NCBI GenBank assembly: GCA_035274425.1
Contig: DATEOC010000046.1
Location: 1-64,000, forward strand
Direction: 5' to 3'
From: JADMIH01 sp035274425
GTDB taxonomy: Bacteria; Chloroflexota; Chloroflexia; QHBQ01; JADMIH01
Length of the DNA stretch: 64,000 nt
Below, piece after piece: positions 42,476 through 51,440 of the stretch. The position numbers and the translations under genes are program-made. The notes beneath the pieces are model-generated. The model saw only the letters and a program-made list of their open reading frames with translations. It searched no databases and was not told where the DNA came from. Within the stretch, counting starts at the first letter, position 1, and every line of letters starts with the position of its first letter.

Positions 42476-42862
42476 TCATAGGGAAGCCAACCAGTCATTG
42501 TCGGCGTTGGGGAGACCGAGTGCGGCATAGAAAGAGGGAAGCGGGATTAGCGCGGTAGAGATGTCCACGTTCTCAAAGGTGCCAATGACTCGTCCGCGAA
42601 AGCCGAAGTCGAGGTCGAACAATCCCGGGAAGACCTCGAAGGCCTCTGTCGTAAAGAAAGTATGCAGTTCTTTGCCGTTGGGTGACAGGAAGGCTTTGAA
42701 GGAATGTACTATAGTCGACCCATCCCGAGCCGTAGCTTCAAAGGGCAGTGCACCCTCAGAAAAGCGTCCAGAGTCGGCCGTGATCGTGGCATCAATCATG
42801 ACCATGGGCGTTTCGTCATATGACCCGACTACTTCAGAGATCCGTAAGCTGTAAGTGCTCAT
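42476..42862 (-). CDS. small beta-rich protein of unknown function
   Basis: A 128-residue protein with no signal peptide or membrane segment. It is mostly predicted beta strand (YSLRISEVVGSYDETPM, MIDATITADSG). I recognise no family. It lies 11 bases after the 1252-residue hydrolase gene and 25 bases before the start chosen for the 2385-residue gene, so it is part of the same operon. Its size and position fit a small subunit, chaperone or cap of the larger products, but nothing in the sequence decides between these. Confidence 0.75.
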   Translation of the reverse strand: MSTYSLRISEVVGSYDETPMVMIDATITADSGRFSEGALPFEATARDGSTIVHSFKAFLSPNGKELHTFFTTEAFEVFPGLFDLDFGFRGRVIGTFENVDISTALIPLPSFYAALGLPNADNDWLASL

Positions 42863-42873
42863 AAATCACCAAA

Positions 42874-45800
42874 TTACTTCGTGAATTCAAGATCATCAAT
42901 TTCTATATTGCCAGCTCCGCCGGCCGGGAACAGGAACTCTACTAATTGCACCTTGGTCAAGTCCACATTCGCCTGGTAATCGGCCAGCGCGATACGTATA
43001 GTCATGAAGGCGGACTTTGTGAGAGTGGGATCGTCGGGGCGAGAGTCGGGATCAGGCACTTTCCTGCTGAGGACCATCTCGTGGCGGCCGGGTGGGACAT
43101 TCGCATCCACAAGGGCCACCTTCATCGTGTCGATTGTTGAGTTAGTCTTGCGGGCCACCTGCGTGATCCTGAAGCTGACGTGTGTCCAAGCCATAACATT
43201 CAACCCGCCAGCCAGCACAGTGAACGTCAAGGTGTCCGCCGCTGCCCAACCCGTGACTTTCAAACCATTGGTTTCGTGGGGAGAATCGATATCCAAGGGC
43301 GCATGAGGGTTCAGGAAGCCCTCAGCCAATCCCGTGCCCGCCCTGCTGTGTGATACCGGCTGACTGGAGGAACTGACATCCCACTTATGGGGTACGTCCT
43401 CAAAGTTATCGATCATCCGCGAATTGCCGGGAATCATATCCTTGTACTGCTGGAATATCTTGTTGTAACTGGTTGACCCTGGGATGAATTTACCGGTGAA
43501 GTAGCTCTTCCAGGTCTCCTCGCCAAGAAGATGCTGCCGCATGAATGCATTCATGTACGCCAGGGTAATTCGGCGTTGAATAGCTATTGGAATGACCCCG
43601 CCTGCGGTAAAATCCCTATTGTTGGTAATGAAGCCATTATGGGTGGCGGCATAGACAAAGCTCATTGATTTCACCGTGCCGTTCACAGCTCGATCATAGA
43701 GAGAAAAGCCGCCGCTGCCACCCGGGATAGCGGCGGCGGTTGGAGCCAAATGGACGCGTTTCGGATTGCGCGAGCCATCTACGTCCCCATCCCTCGAACC
43801 ATACAAAACGAAATAGGGAATGTCCTGGGTTAAGTTTTCTTTCTCATATTGATCGGTCGGCCCTAAGGAAATGATTGTGGCGATGTTCCTCAAATCTGCA
43901 GGTGCACTGGATGTCCCAATGACATTTGCCGCACGCACTACAGCCTCACCTCCGCGGCTGTGTCCGACGAGGGCAATATTGTCAGCGACCTGGGCACCAA
44001 GCTTATGCTTCAGAACTTCCAAATGCTTGAACAAGACATTTGCACGGCCCCTGGACGCCATGCCATGTAACTCTGGGGCGTGGCTCTTAAGGAAGGTGAA
44101 GCGGTCAGGGATGCCCCCTACGAAGTCGATCTGATAATCCATGCCAGATGTCCAAGGTTGAAGATGCAGCCCCGTGCCATCCCATTTATCTATATGCACG
44201 CTTGGGGTGACGGCATCGTGCGTGTACACCACGGTCAATCCTTGGAACTCGAAGAAAAACTCGTTCGGCGTACCGCTACTAGCGGTGAGGCGATTGGAAG
44301 CAATCGTGATCAGCAAGTTGATGCTGGCCACAATGAATCCGTTGCGGGCCAGGTGTCGGCCCAATGCATCGTACTCAGTAAAAAGCTGTCCATTACCATG
44401 CACGATCACTACCAAGGGATAGCTGGTTTTCCTGGTGCTGGGGGTTATGTCGTTCTTTGCATCGATCGGAAAGAAATAGCGTGCCCGCAGCCTGACCCTC
44501 GGATTGCTGATTTGCGGATTGTTTCCGATATCATTCACTGTTACTCTGCCGGAGGCACTCACTGCGGTCACATCCGGGTCCCCGAAGCCGTACGTCCCAG
44601 CAAACACATGCTCCCACTGCTTCATCATGCCGGGATCGGGAGGGACAACCGGCAAGTTCACGAAGTTGGAAAAGTCGTTCGAGCAGAACATGTTCGCGCC
44701 TGAACCAAACACATGCACCGCCGGGTTGGGTGCCACCAACATATGCTGGCCGGCAGCATCCAGTCCCTGCACCTTCACTTCATATTTCTTGTAAGGGAAG
44801 TCGTTGTCATCCAGTTGGTCGGCCGCCTCCTCGAAGACTAAGAACCGCTGATGGAGAGGGCCGAAGCCTGCAGTTGCCTGTAGCCGGGTCAACTCGTCGC
44901 GCTTCAGACCCAGGAAGTAGATACCATCAACCGACGTGTTCTTTGTTCCCTTCTTGTAAACGCTGAGGTCGATTATACTCATCGTGGTGCCACCTTCCAC
45001 AATCGACCACCGGCTGAAGACGATGTTGCTCGGAAACACAGGGCTGCGCACCATGTTGTCCAGCGTGGAGGTAGCGAAGTCGGTGGCCGGATAAGCATCA
45101 GGGTTGGTCCGATACGCTACCCTGGAGGAGCCGTATAGCAGCACCACATCTGGGTCGAAGTACATCCCTGTATTGGGCACATGGGCAAAATCTGGGCCTT
45201 CGGCCAAGCCCACTTTCTCATTTCGCAGCTCTCGAAAGGTGCCCACGGAGCCAACAATAGGTAGGTCGATGCCCCCGAACACCGTGTCGAGATGGTGGTT
45301 GAATTGCAGCAGGCGAGGATGCGTCACGGCACCTGCCTGCTTCAGGTACTGTAATCGTACGTGGGTGGCCACGCAGACCGTGGCGCTGGCTGGGCCGCTC
45401 CCATCCAATTTCAGGTTAAACGCCTTGCTCCAGTCCACAGCTACGCCGCCCAGGAGCTTCGCCTGGTCCAGGAAATTCTTGCTGCCCGCGCTCAAGTGAC
45501 CCGTGTCCTCCACAAACAATAGTGGCTTGGTGTTGTCATCGATGCGCAGGCGAAGGCCCAGATTGACCTTGGCACCCAGCCCCGTCCATCCGGATTGCGA
45601 GAATAGAGGCCACCCTTGGTTGAGGTAAACGTCATCAACAAAGGCTGTGGCTGCTCCGGGCTTGATTTTGATCAGGTCCGGGGTGGCTCCTCCCCCACCG
45701 TAGTTGCCATAGAAATTGTAGGAGTATCCCTTCTCGCTTCGGATGTCTAGATACACGCGGGTAGCGGTGCTGAATTTGCTGAGGAAGGTCGTGGCCAAGT

Positions 45801-46632
45801 TGTCACGCTTCTGGGCAGTAGCCAAGCCAAATCCTGAGACGCCAACAGAGAAGTGCATCCCGAATAAGGCGGCCGGGTCCACATAGGCCAGGATTTTCTC
45901 CTTTTCGCAGCGTAAGATGTGGACCTGTGCAGGCGTCGGGTTGGGAATCGCGGTCATGGCGCTGATGTCGATCTGGACCTTGGATTTCCTGGCGTACTCC
46001 AGGTTCAGGTTGAGCAACTCGGCCTCCACAATCACCTCAAAGCAGATCTTCTTGTTGAAGCCGAAAGTGCCGATCCACTCGCCCTCTCTTACCTGTCGCG
46101 CACGGAGCGGGGCCCGAGAGTTGCCGAAAACCTCCTCAATATGCACCGTGCCGGCGAGTGAAGCATCGAACCCCAGGTCATCGGGCGCAATCGGGGGAGG
46201 GGTGCTCGCGGCATTCGCATGCCAATCCTCCCACATTTTGCGCACTGTGTCGGTGTTGCTTGGCCCCTCCGCGTTGAAGTTGCCACCAGTGAAAAAGCTG
46301 TCACGCTTGATTCCACGGTAGATGTAATATTTCACCGTTGGGAAGGCCACCTCAAGTCCGGCTGTTGGCTTCAGGATTATGTTCACCAGGTCCGGATCCA
46401 AAGCACCCGCTACCACATCAAAAAAGTCCGTGACGATGATATGCCCCGATTGGCAGGCAAAAGCCTTGGCGTCGGACGCCAATTTCCAGTTGGCGGACAC
46501 GTCATACTTGTTGGTCGGGTCTGCGGACGAAGGGCCGAAGGCGTCGCTGCTATTCGCCTGACTCGTCAACTGCGTATGGTCAACAAAGAAGTGCATATTG
46601 CTCGCTTTACCTGTTTGAACCTTGACTTCCAA
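42874..46632 (-). CDS. large protein with alpha/beta hydrolase domain and carbohydrate-binding-like end
   Basis: Up to 1252 residues. The longest frame begins with TTG at 46632. An ATG at 46596 (protein start MHFFVDHTQL) is a good alternative, with AGG about 11 bases upstream. Residues 1-740 are beta-rich and unrecognised, with a YYIYRGIKRDSF segment near 105. An alpha/beta hydrolase domain covers about 760-1040: the oxyanion motif VIVHGNGQ, the nucleophile elbow GHSRGGE (Ser near 890), a candidate acid in GSRDGDVDG and a candidate His in AATHNGF. The architecture resembles chlorophyllase/PAF-acetylhydrolase-type esterases. The last 170 residues form a jelly-roll-like domain ending VEFLFPAGGAGNIEIDDLEF. 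There is no signal peptide. It is the first gene of the 17-kb operon and the only one in it with an evident catalytic domain. The substrate is unknown. Confidence 0.82.
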   Translation of the reverse strand: MEVKVQTGKASNMHFFVDHTQLTSQANSSDAFGPSSADPTNKYDVSANWKLASDAKAFACQSGHIIVTDFFDVVAGALDPDLVNIILKPTAGLEVAFPTVKYYIYRGIKRDSFFTGGNFNAEGPSNTDTVRKMWEDWHANAASTPPPIAPDDLGFDASLAGTVHIEEVFGNSRAPLRARQVREGEWIGTFGFNKKICFEVIVEAELLNLNLEYARKSKVQIDISAMTAIPNPTPAQVHILRCEKEKILAYVDPAALFGMHFSVGVSGFGLATAQKRDNLATTFLSKFSTATRVYLDIRSEKGYSYNFYGNYGGGGATPDLIKIKPGAATAFVDDVYLNQGWPLFSQSGWTGLGAKVNLGLRLRIDDNTKPLLFVEDTGHLSAGSKNFLDQAKLLGGVAVDWSKAFNLKLDGSGPASATVCVATHVRLQYLKQAGAVTHPRLLQFNHHLDTVFGGIDLPIVGSVGTFRELRNEKVGLAEGPDFAHVPNTGMYFDPDVVLLYGSSRVAYRTNPDAYPATDFATSTLDNMVRSPVFPSNIVFSRWSIVEGGTTMSIIDLSVYKKGTKNTSVDGIYFLGLKRDELTRLQATAGFGPLHQRFLVFEEAADQLDDNDFPYKKYEVKVQGLDAAGQHMLVAPNPAVHVFGSGANMFCSNDFSNFVNLPVVPPDPGMMKQWEHVFAGTYGFGDPDVTAVSASGRVTVNDIGNNPQISNPRVRLRARYFFPIDAKNDITPSTRKTSYPLVVIVHGNGQLFTEYDALGRHLARNGFIVASINLLITIASNRLTASSGTPNEFFFEFQGLTVVYTHDAVTPSVHIDKWDGTGLHLQPWTSGMDYQIDFVGGIPDRFTFLKSHAPELHGMASRGRANVLFKHLEVLKHKLGAQVADNIALVGHSRGGEAVVRAANVIGTSSAPADLRNIATIISLGPTDQYEKENLTQDIPYFVLYGSRDGDVDGSRNPKRVHLAPTAAAIPGGSGGFSLYDRAVNGTVKSMSFVYAATHNGFITNNRDFTAGGVIPIAIQRRITLAYMNAFMRQHLLGEETWKSYFTGKFIPGSTSYNKIFQQYKDMIPGNSRMIDNFEDVPHKWDVSSSSQPVSHSRAGTGLAEGFLNPHAPLDIDSPHETNGLKVTGWAAADTLTFTVLAGGLNVMAWTHVSFRITQVARKTNSTIDTMKVALVDANVPPGRHEMVLSRKVPDPDSRPDDPTLTKSAFMTIRIALADYQANVDLTKVQLVEFLFPAGGAGNIEIDDLEFTK

Positions 46633-46680
46633 TGCTCTCTGATTCTTGCGCGCCAGCCTTCTTATTCAGGTTTGAGAACG

Positions 46681-46689
46681 AGTATACCA
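46681..46689 (-). promoter_or_regulatory. possible extended -10 promoter for the giant-protein operon
   Basis: On the minus strand the bases read TGGTATACT, an extended -10 (TG, one base, TATACT) about 49 bases before the first coding base. No good -35 is visible, as is usual for extended -10 sites. The assignment is by motif only. Confidence 0.35.
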
Positions 46690-46731
46690 GTATATGTATT
46701 AAGGCCCTGTTAAGCTAGACTTTTGAGCAAA

Positions 46732-46969
46732 TTACTTAAAGGCCCACTGTAGGGCGTTCCAGTTGGACGTTACCTGGGAGGTGGTCTCCTTGTGGTTCTG
46801 GAGAGTGGCGCGGATCACTTCGATGTTAGCGCGCTGTACGCTGTACCAACGGTACTACGACCACATCGTTCGAGATGATCGACTGTGCCTTGGCTGATGC
46901 CTCGGCGATCTCCGCATGGCTGGTACTGGGGTTGAAGCTACATATCCCATAAGCTAACAAGTGGACTTC
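46732..46969 (-). pseudogene. frameshifted small gene remnant (7-bp tandem duplication)
   Basis: Two minus-strand frames join into one sensible protein end once a 7-bp duplication is removed. The first frame reads from 46969 (EVHLLAYGICSFNPSTSHAE) and stops at 46826. The second carries on as RANIEVIRATLQNHKETT and ends NALQWAFK at 46732. The break coincides with the tandem copies of CGCTGTA at 46832-46838 and 46839-46845. No start codon is present, because a stop precedes the open part. I recognise no family. It is most simply the decayed end of a small helical protein gene, lying between the giant-protein operon and the conflict locus. Confidence 0.5.
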
Positions 46970-47164
46970 TCAACAATTTCTCACTTCCAGCCGTGGCTCA
47001 CGCTTGATTGCATATTTCAAAAACGTTTCAGGTAAGCGAGCAGCGCAAGCAAAACTGCGCTCCACCACGCACCTGTGGGGCAACAACACTGACAATGCGG
47101 AGCTTGGCCACTTATGTTCGGCGATCTTGTTTTGAGATAGCATCTAGTAAGGTACCTCACCTTA

Positions 47165-47173
47165 TGGTATGAT
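47165..47173 (+). promoter_or_regulatory. possible extended -10 promoter for the EAD-trypsin gene
   Basis: The bases read TGGTATGAT, an extended -10 about 75 bases before the start codon. No clear -35 is seen. It would drive the EAD-trypsin gene divergently from the giant-protein operon. Confidence 0.3.
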
Positions 47174-47249
47174 AGGCCCAGACAGGTACACTGAAGTCTA
47201 TACCTGATCTACAATTAGTGTTTCTGCAACTAAATAGAAGGAGCTTTCA

Positions 47250-48380
47250 ATGACGCTCAGTAGTGAACAATATGAACAGCTAAACAATGCCCTAGTTGAC
47301 GCGTTTCCGAGCAGGGCTAAGTTGGCGCGTCTGGTGAAATTCAAGTTCAATCGCCTTCTGGCGGCGATTTCTGATGAATCTGATATTACGCAGGTAGTGT
47401 TCACGCTGATCCAGACAGCGGAAGCGGAAGGTTGGACTCGTGATTTGATAGGCAAGGCATATGAAGCAAATCCTGGCAATCCCCATTTACATGAGATTGC
47501 GGAGAAGGTTAGCATAGCACCATCTATGTCAGGTGTGTCGGACGCGCCGGAGCTGGAGCGGATGCTTACTTCGATGAGGAGCTTCTTGGATCCCACCGCG
47601 TTGCGCGAGAGGATGGGCAAAACCGAGCCAACGATCTGCCAAGTCGAGGTAGCTGCAAGTGGGAACACTATTTATGGCACGGGCTTCCTTGTAGGGCCTG
47701 ACACCTTGATTACAAATTACCATGTAGTAGAGGCAGTGATCCAGGGTGCCGCCGGGAAAGTTGATCGCAAGGGGCGTTCGGCTCAACCTGGAGATGTCGT
47801 GTTGCGTTTCGATTACCGGAAGTTGAGAGATGGCACCACTCTAAATGGCGGTAAGGTATGTCGACTGGCTAATGACTGGCTAATTGACTACAGCGAGGAT
47901 AGCTATTTGGACGCCGTACCTCCGCCCAAACCGGACGTGCCACAACCTGACCAGCTCGATTACGCTCTCTTGCGGGTAGCAGGCAGGCCGGGCGATGAGA
48001 AACTGACAGGGCCAGGCTCAGATGATGATGACCCCGTGCGCGGCTTTCTGAAGCCCGAAGGTAATTACGATTATTCACCCGACGCAACATTGGCCATTAT
48101 GCAGCACCCAAACCGAGAGCCTCTTAAGGTTGTCCAGATGCCAAATGGCATTATTGCAGTCAATGCGAACAAGACACGCATTTTGCACCGGGTGGATACC
48201 CTCGGTGGGTCGTCAGGTTCGCCTTGCTTCGACGGCGATTGGAAGTTAATTGCATTACATCATTCGGGGGATCCCAACTTTGCGCCTGATCATAAGCCTA
48301 CCTATAATGAAGCTATCCCTTTTACAGCTATCATAAAGCTCCTGGAGGATCGTGGCAAGAGGGGTGCTTTGGGCGCTTGA
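47250..48380 (+). CDS. EAD1-trypsin-like serine peptidase (conflict-system effector)
   Basis: A 376-residue protein. Residues about 1-88 are a small helical death-like module of the effector-associated domain (EAD1) type: ALVDAFPSRAKLARLV, then VFTLIQTAEAEGW and ANPGNPHL. The rest is a trypsin-like peptidase with His in LITNYHVVEA (about residue 155), Asp in QLDYALLRV and Ser in LGGSSGSPCF. There is no signal peptide, so it acts in the cytosol. EAD modules are known to link effectors to STAND NTPases and other sensors in bacterial conflict systems by like-to-like binding. Two genes of the facing operon carry matching modules, so this is the likely executioner peptidase. The start has AAGGAG with 7-base spacing. 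It is alone on the plus strand and convergent with the operon. Confidence 0.9.
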   Translation: MTLSSEQYEQLNNALVDAFPSRAKLARLVKFKFNRLLAAISDESDITQVVFTLIQTAEAEGWTRDLIGKAYEANPGNPHLHEIAEKVSIAPSMSGVSDAPELERMLTSMRSFLDPTALRERMGKTEPTICQVEVAASGNTIYGTGFLVGPDTLITNYHVVEAVIQGAAGKVDRKGRSAQPGDVVLRFDYRKLRDGTTLNGGKVCRLANDWLIDYSEDSYLDAVPPPKPDVPQPDQLDYALLRVAGRPGDEKLTGPGSDDDDPVRGFLKPEGNYDYSPDATLAIMQHPNREPLKVVQMPNGIIAVNANKTRILHRVDTLGGSSGSPCFDGDWKLIALHHSGDPNFAPDHKPTYNEAIPFTAIIKLLEDRGKRGALGA

Positions 48381-48629
48381 CAATGAATCGCCGAATGTGA
48401 GGAAGACTCCATTCTGCACCTGACCCACCTTACATACTTCTAGAAAATGGGGTGAGAACTATGCTGAAGTAGTGTTCAACTTGCTATGCACGAGCGTAGA
48501 TTAAGCGCTGCCAACAGCCTGTCTCCTGTACGTGCAGGTATTGCTATCAGCAGCATTCTTAAGCAGGCTAGTGTACAATCGGCGCTGGCTCAGGCAAAGT
48601 GATAGTGATGGTGAGAGAGTACAGGTCAT

Positions 48630-51440
48630 TTAGTCTTGTCGGCCGCTTTTTCTCCGCAAAAGTGCTCGGTGTAGGTTGCGGATTAGAGGCACGAGGAAAG
48701 GATATATGACACTGAGGCCTGCACCGAGGCCTACAAAGAGAAACGTAAGATACACGATCGAACCTTCCCCCGATATTGCGCTGATAATAGCACCTGATGC
48801 TAACAGGAGTATGTAAAGAACACGTAGAACCACCGAGCGTTGTAACTCTGACTCGCTGGCTGCCGCGAATTCTAATAGATACTGGCTGGTTCCAATGTCC
48901 TTTGCTTCATGCGATTCGAGCCACCCCTGGACTTCTTTCAACTCCTGAGCATTCAGTAGCTTTTGACTAGATTTACCTGAGTTGATCCAGTCAAGAGCCC
49001 TATTGTCAAAGTTACGTCGGGCCTGCTCTGCTTCACTGCGCGCCGCAATCCAACTTTGCAACGCAGGCCATGAAGTCACAAGCGCTTCATGTGCTATATC
49101 CAGGGTCTTGTTTGCTTCAGAGCCAGTGCTTCCGTTGCTAATCACAAGCCACTGATCGACCAGGATAGCCAATGTGGCTTCAAATTGTGCGGTATCTTCT
49201 CTGGCAGTGCGCAAAGCATCGATGGGCTGCTGGCGACGGGTATTGGGCCTGCCTTCTCCGAACTGGACAAGCCGCAGGAAAATGCGTTGCGCGATAAGTT
49301 GCTGCTCGTCGGTCAGGCTCTCCAACACCGTGTCAGCTTTACGAACGAGGACTGTTGCCAGCCCACTCATGCCATCCTGGCCCAGGGCTTCATAGGCTCG
49401 CAAAGAAAGCTTCTGTTGCTCCACATGGTCCCACAAAGAGGCTAGTGTACCTTGCACCAAAGGCAACCTGCCAGGCTCGTCGCCAGCCTCATACATCAGC
49501 CTTTCGACCAGGGCGGTGTCGAGCTTGACGCCCACGTCACTTGCCGGCTGCTGAATTGCCTCGCGCAGTTCGGCCCCGCGGAGAGGACCTATCACGATTC
49601 TGTTGTTCGGGATGCTAGATTTAGATATGGTGCCCAGGCTCTCTGCGATCCCTTCGGACGATTTTGACCCTCTCACAGGAGCAACCACTCTAGCATCGGT
49701 AGGTTTGACCTTACCCAAGCGGGATTTTAGCAGCTTGGAAAACGCCTCGGTTCTCACTACGATTACCAGGGCGCATTTCTGGAGCGCCAGTAAATGGTCG
49801 AGCATGGAGACAAAGTGTTCCTGCTCCGAATCATTTGCGAGCGAAAAAAGCTCCTCAAACTGATCGACTATGAGCGCCAGGCGTTTGGCGGGAGGTCGTT
49901 TGTTAGCTGCGCGAACGTGATCCGGGTCATCAGGGGACCTGCGCTGGAGGGCCAGGAGAGAAACAAGGGCAGTCTCGACGCTCTGTGGGTCTAACGAATC
50001 GAGCTTCATGAGATCTGCCAGCGTGCTCGTGGGTTTGGAACCGGGTCGCATAGTAAGAACCTGCCAGAAGCCGGCCGGCCAATAGGAGCTACGTAGCAGT
50101 TCAGGTACAAGGCCTGCTTGCACCAGGGAAGTCTTACCACAGCCCGAAGGGCCATGCATAATTAGAAAACGACTTGATCGTAAATGTTGGGTGATATTGC
50201 GGATCTCGGCCGTACGTCCGCGAAAATATGGTGCATCTTCAAAATCAAAGGGGACCATGCCAGGGTATGGGCACTCCGGTTTGGGCGACAGGATGGGTAT
50301 TGCCAATTCCCACGGCAGAAGGTTAACGCCTTGTGCATGTTCACCGCTGCCGGCAGTTCCACCAGTGGTCGATCCCTCGGTCGCCGCGGTAATGGGTTGA
50401 CCGGTGCTGACTACCTCCTGTAAATGTTTCACTGCCTCGCCTAATTTCAGGCTTTTGCCTTCCGCAACCTCCAGGCGCGCCATCATATTAACGATGTTGG
50501 CAAATGATTGTACTGCCTCTTTTACGCGTTTCTCTGGTTCCTCCCTTACGGCTACGAGCTCACTGAATGAATATTTGGGGAAATAGGGTATCTTCAATTT
50601 CCACAAGAAATCAGGATCACTACTGAAATAATCAGGCACAAAGGGCCTGAATATAGTGAGGAAATCATTCTGAAATGCGGCAAGTGAACTTAGTTCAGCC
50701 CTATCATCTATCCGTGCAGGTATAACGACGGTCTGGAGTGACCGCCCGCCACGGAGGTCCTTAACCAATTTACTGGAAAAACTGTTAGCCATTTCCCATG
50801 CCCCTTCGAGGCTTTGCTCATTCGTCGTGCAAAGCACAAGCACCACGTCGGCCAACTGGTAAGTGGTGATACCACCGATCTCTGTCGCGCCGGTACGGCT
50901 ATCTATCAGTATTACGTCCGCTATGGTCTCGAATTGCTGGCGAAGCCACTCGAAATAAAGCTCACCCTCCCAGTTATCGTAGAAATCCTTCCAATTGAAT
51001 TCCAGCACTCGCTTTCCATAAGTGCTAAGACTATCCTCGCCTGCCCTTCTGCCCGCAGTAAGCAGCCACAAGCGTCCCAAAGCTGAGGGGTCTGAGTGAA
51101 CACTGACGAGGTACTCCTTGGGTGTCTCGAACGGTAGACTCCCATCGGGAGCGGGTTCGGGTAGGCTCCGCGTCATTTGGTCCTTATAACTGAGTAGAAG
51201 CTCAATAAGGCCACGCCGCTTGCGCGCCGATAGGGGATCAATGTCGAAGTACCGTTCTATGCCGGGGGCCTCCAAGTCCCAATCGACAACCAGCACTTTC
51301 AGTCCTAACTGATACAGCAGTTCGGCCACGTTGGCGAGAGCCATCGAACGGCCCGCACCACCCTTGTACGAGTAGAAGGTATAGATTACCCCCTTTCGCT
51401 GGGGAGCGTTATCGCTGGTAAAAGGCATTTTGTATTCCAT
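48630..51440 (-). CDS. ParA/MinD-like ATPase fused to a STAND-type NTPase with carboxyl membrane helices
   Basis: A 936-residue protein. The first 330 residues are a SIMIBI-class ATPase with a deviant Walker A (YSYKGGAGRSMALANVAELL) and VLVVDWDLEAPG, as in ParA/MinD relatives of conflict loci. A linker leads to the CPYPGMVPF segment that precedes novel-STAND ATPases. Walker A (GPSGCGKTS) follows near 430, and Walker B (LALIVDQFEELF) near 522. A helical region follows, and two or three hydrophobic helices lie at about 870-920, so the protein should sit in the inner membrane. There are no WD40 repeats and no EAD. The start overlaps the end of the preceding EAD gene by 32 bases, so the two are translationally coupled. 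An ATG at 51428 is an alternative start. A sensor or switch role is inferred. Confidence 0.88.
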   Translation of the reverse strand: MEYKMPFTSDNAPQRKGVIYTFYSYKGGAGRSMALANVAELLYQLGLKVLVVDWDLEAPGIERYFDIDPLSARKRRGLIELLLSYKDQMTRSLPEPAPDGSLPFETPKEYLVSVHSDPSALGRLWLLTAGRRAGEDSLSTYGKRVLEFNWKDFYDNWEGELYFEWLRQQFETIADVILIDSRTGATEIGGITTYQLADVVLVLCTTNEQSLEGAWEMANSFSSKLVKDLRGGRSLQTVVIPARIDDRAELSSLAAFQNDFLTIFRPFVPDYFSSDPDFLWKLKIPYFPKYSFSELVAVREEPEKRVKEAVQSFANIVNMMARLEVAEGKSLKLGEAVKHLQEVVSTGQPITAATEGSTTGGTAGSGEHAQGVNLLPWELAIPILSPKPECPYPGMVPFDFEDAPYFRGRTAEIRNITQHLRSSRFLIMHGPSGCGKTSLVQAGLVPELLRSSYWPAGFWQVLTMRPGSKPTSTLADLMKLDSLDPQSVETALVSLLALQRRSPDDPDHVRAANKRPPAKRLALIVDQFEELFSLANDSEQEHFVSMLDHLLALQKCALVIVVRTEAFSKLLKSRLGKVKPTDARVVAPVRGSKSSEGIAESLGTISKSSIPNNRIVIGPLRGAELREAIQQPASDVGVKLDTALVERLMYEAGDEPGRLPLVQGTLASLWDHVEQQKLSLRAYEALGQDGMSGLATVLVRKADTVLESLTDEQQLIAQRIFLRLVQFGEGRPNTRRQQPIDALRTAREDTAQFEATLAILVDQWLVISNGSTGSEANKTLDIAHEALVTSWPALQSWIAARSEAEQARRNFDNRALDWINSGKSSQKLLNAQELKEVQGWLESHEAKDIGTSQYLLEFAAASESELQRSVVLRVLYILLLASGAIISAISGEGSIVYLTFLFVGLGAGLSVIYPFLVPLIRNLHRALLRRKSGRQD

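Noticed and set aside
42451..42528. Longer start for the 2385-residue gene at 42528
   Set aside because: It would overlap the preceding small gene by 53 bases, and the ATG at 42450 has a better ribosome site.
29391..46632. Phage-tail-like contractile injection system or Tc toxin
   Set aside because: The gene sizes suggested it, but I found no sheath, tube, baseplate or AAA ATPase gene and no RHS/YD repeats.
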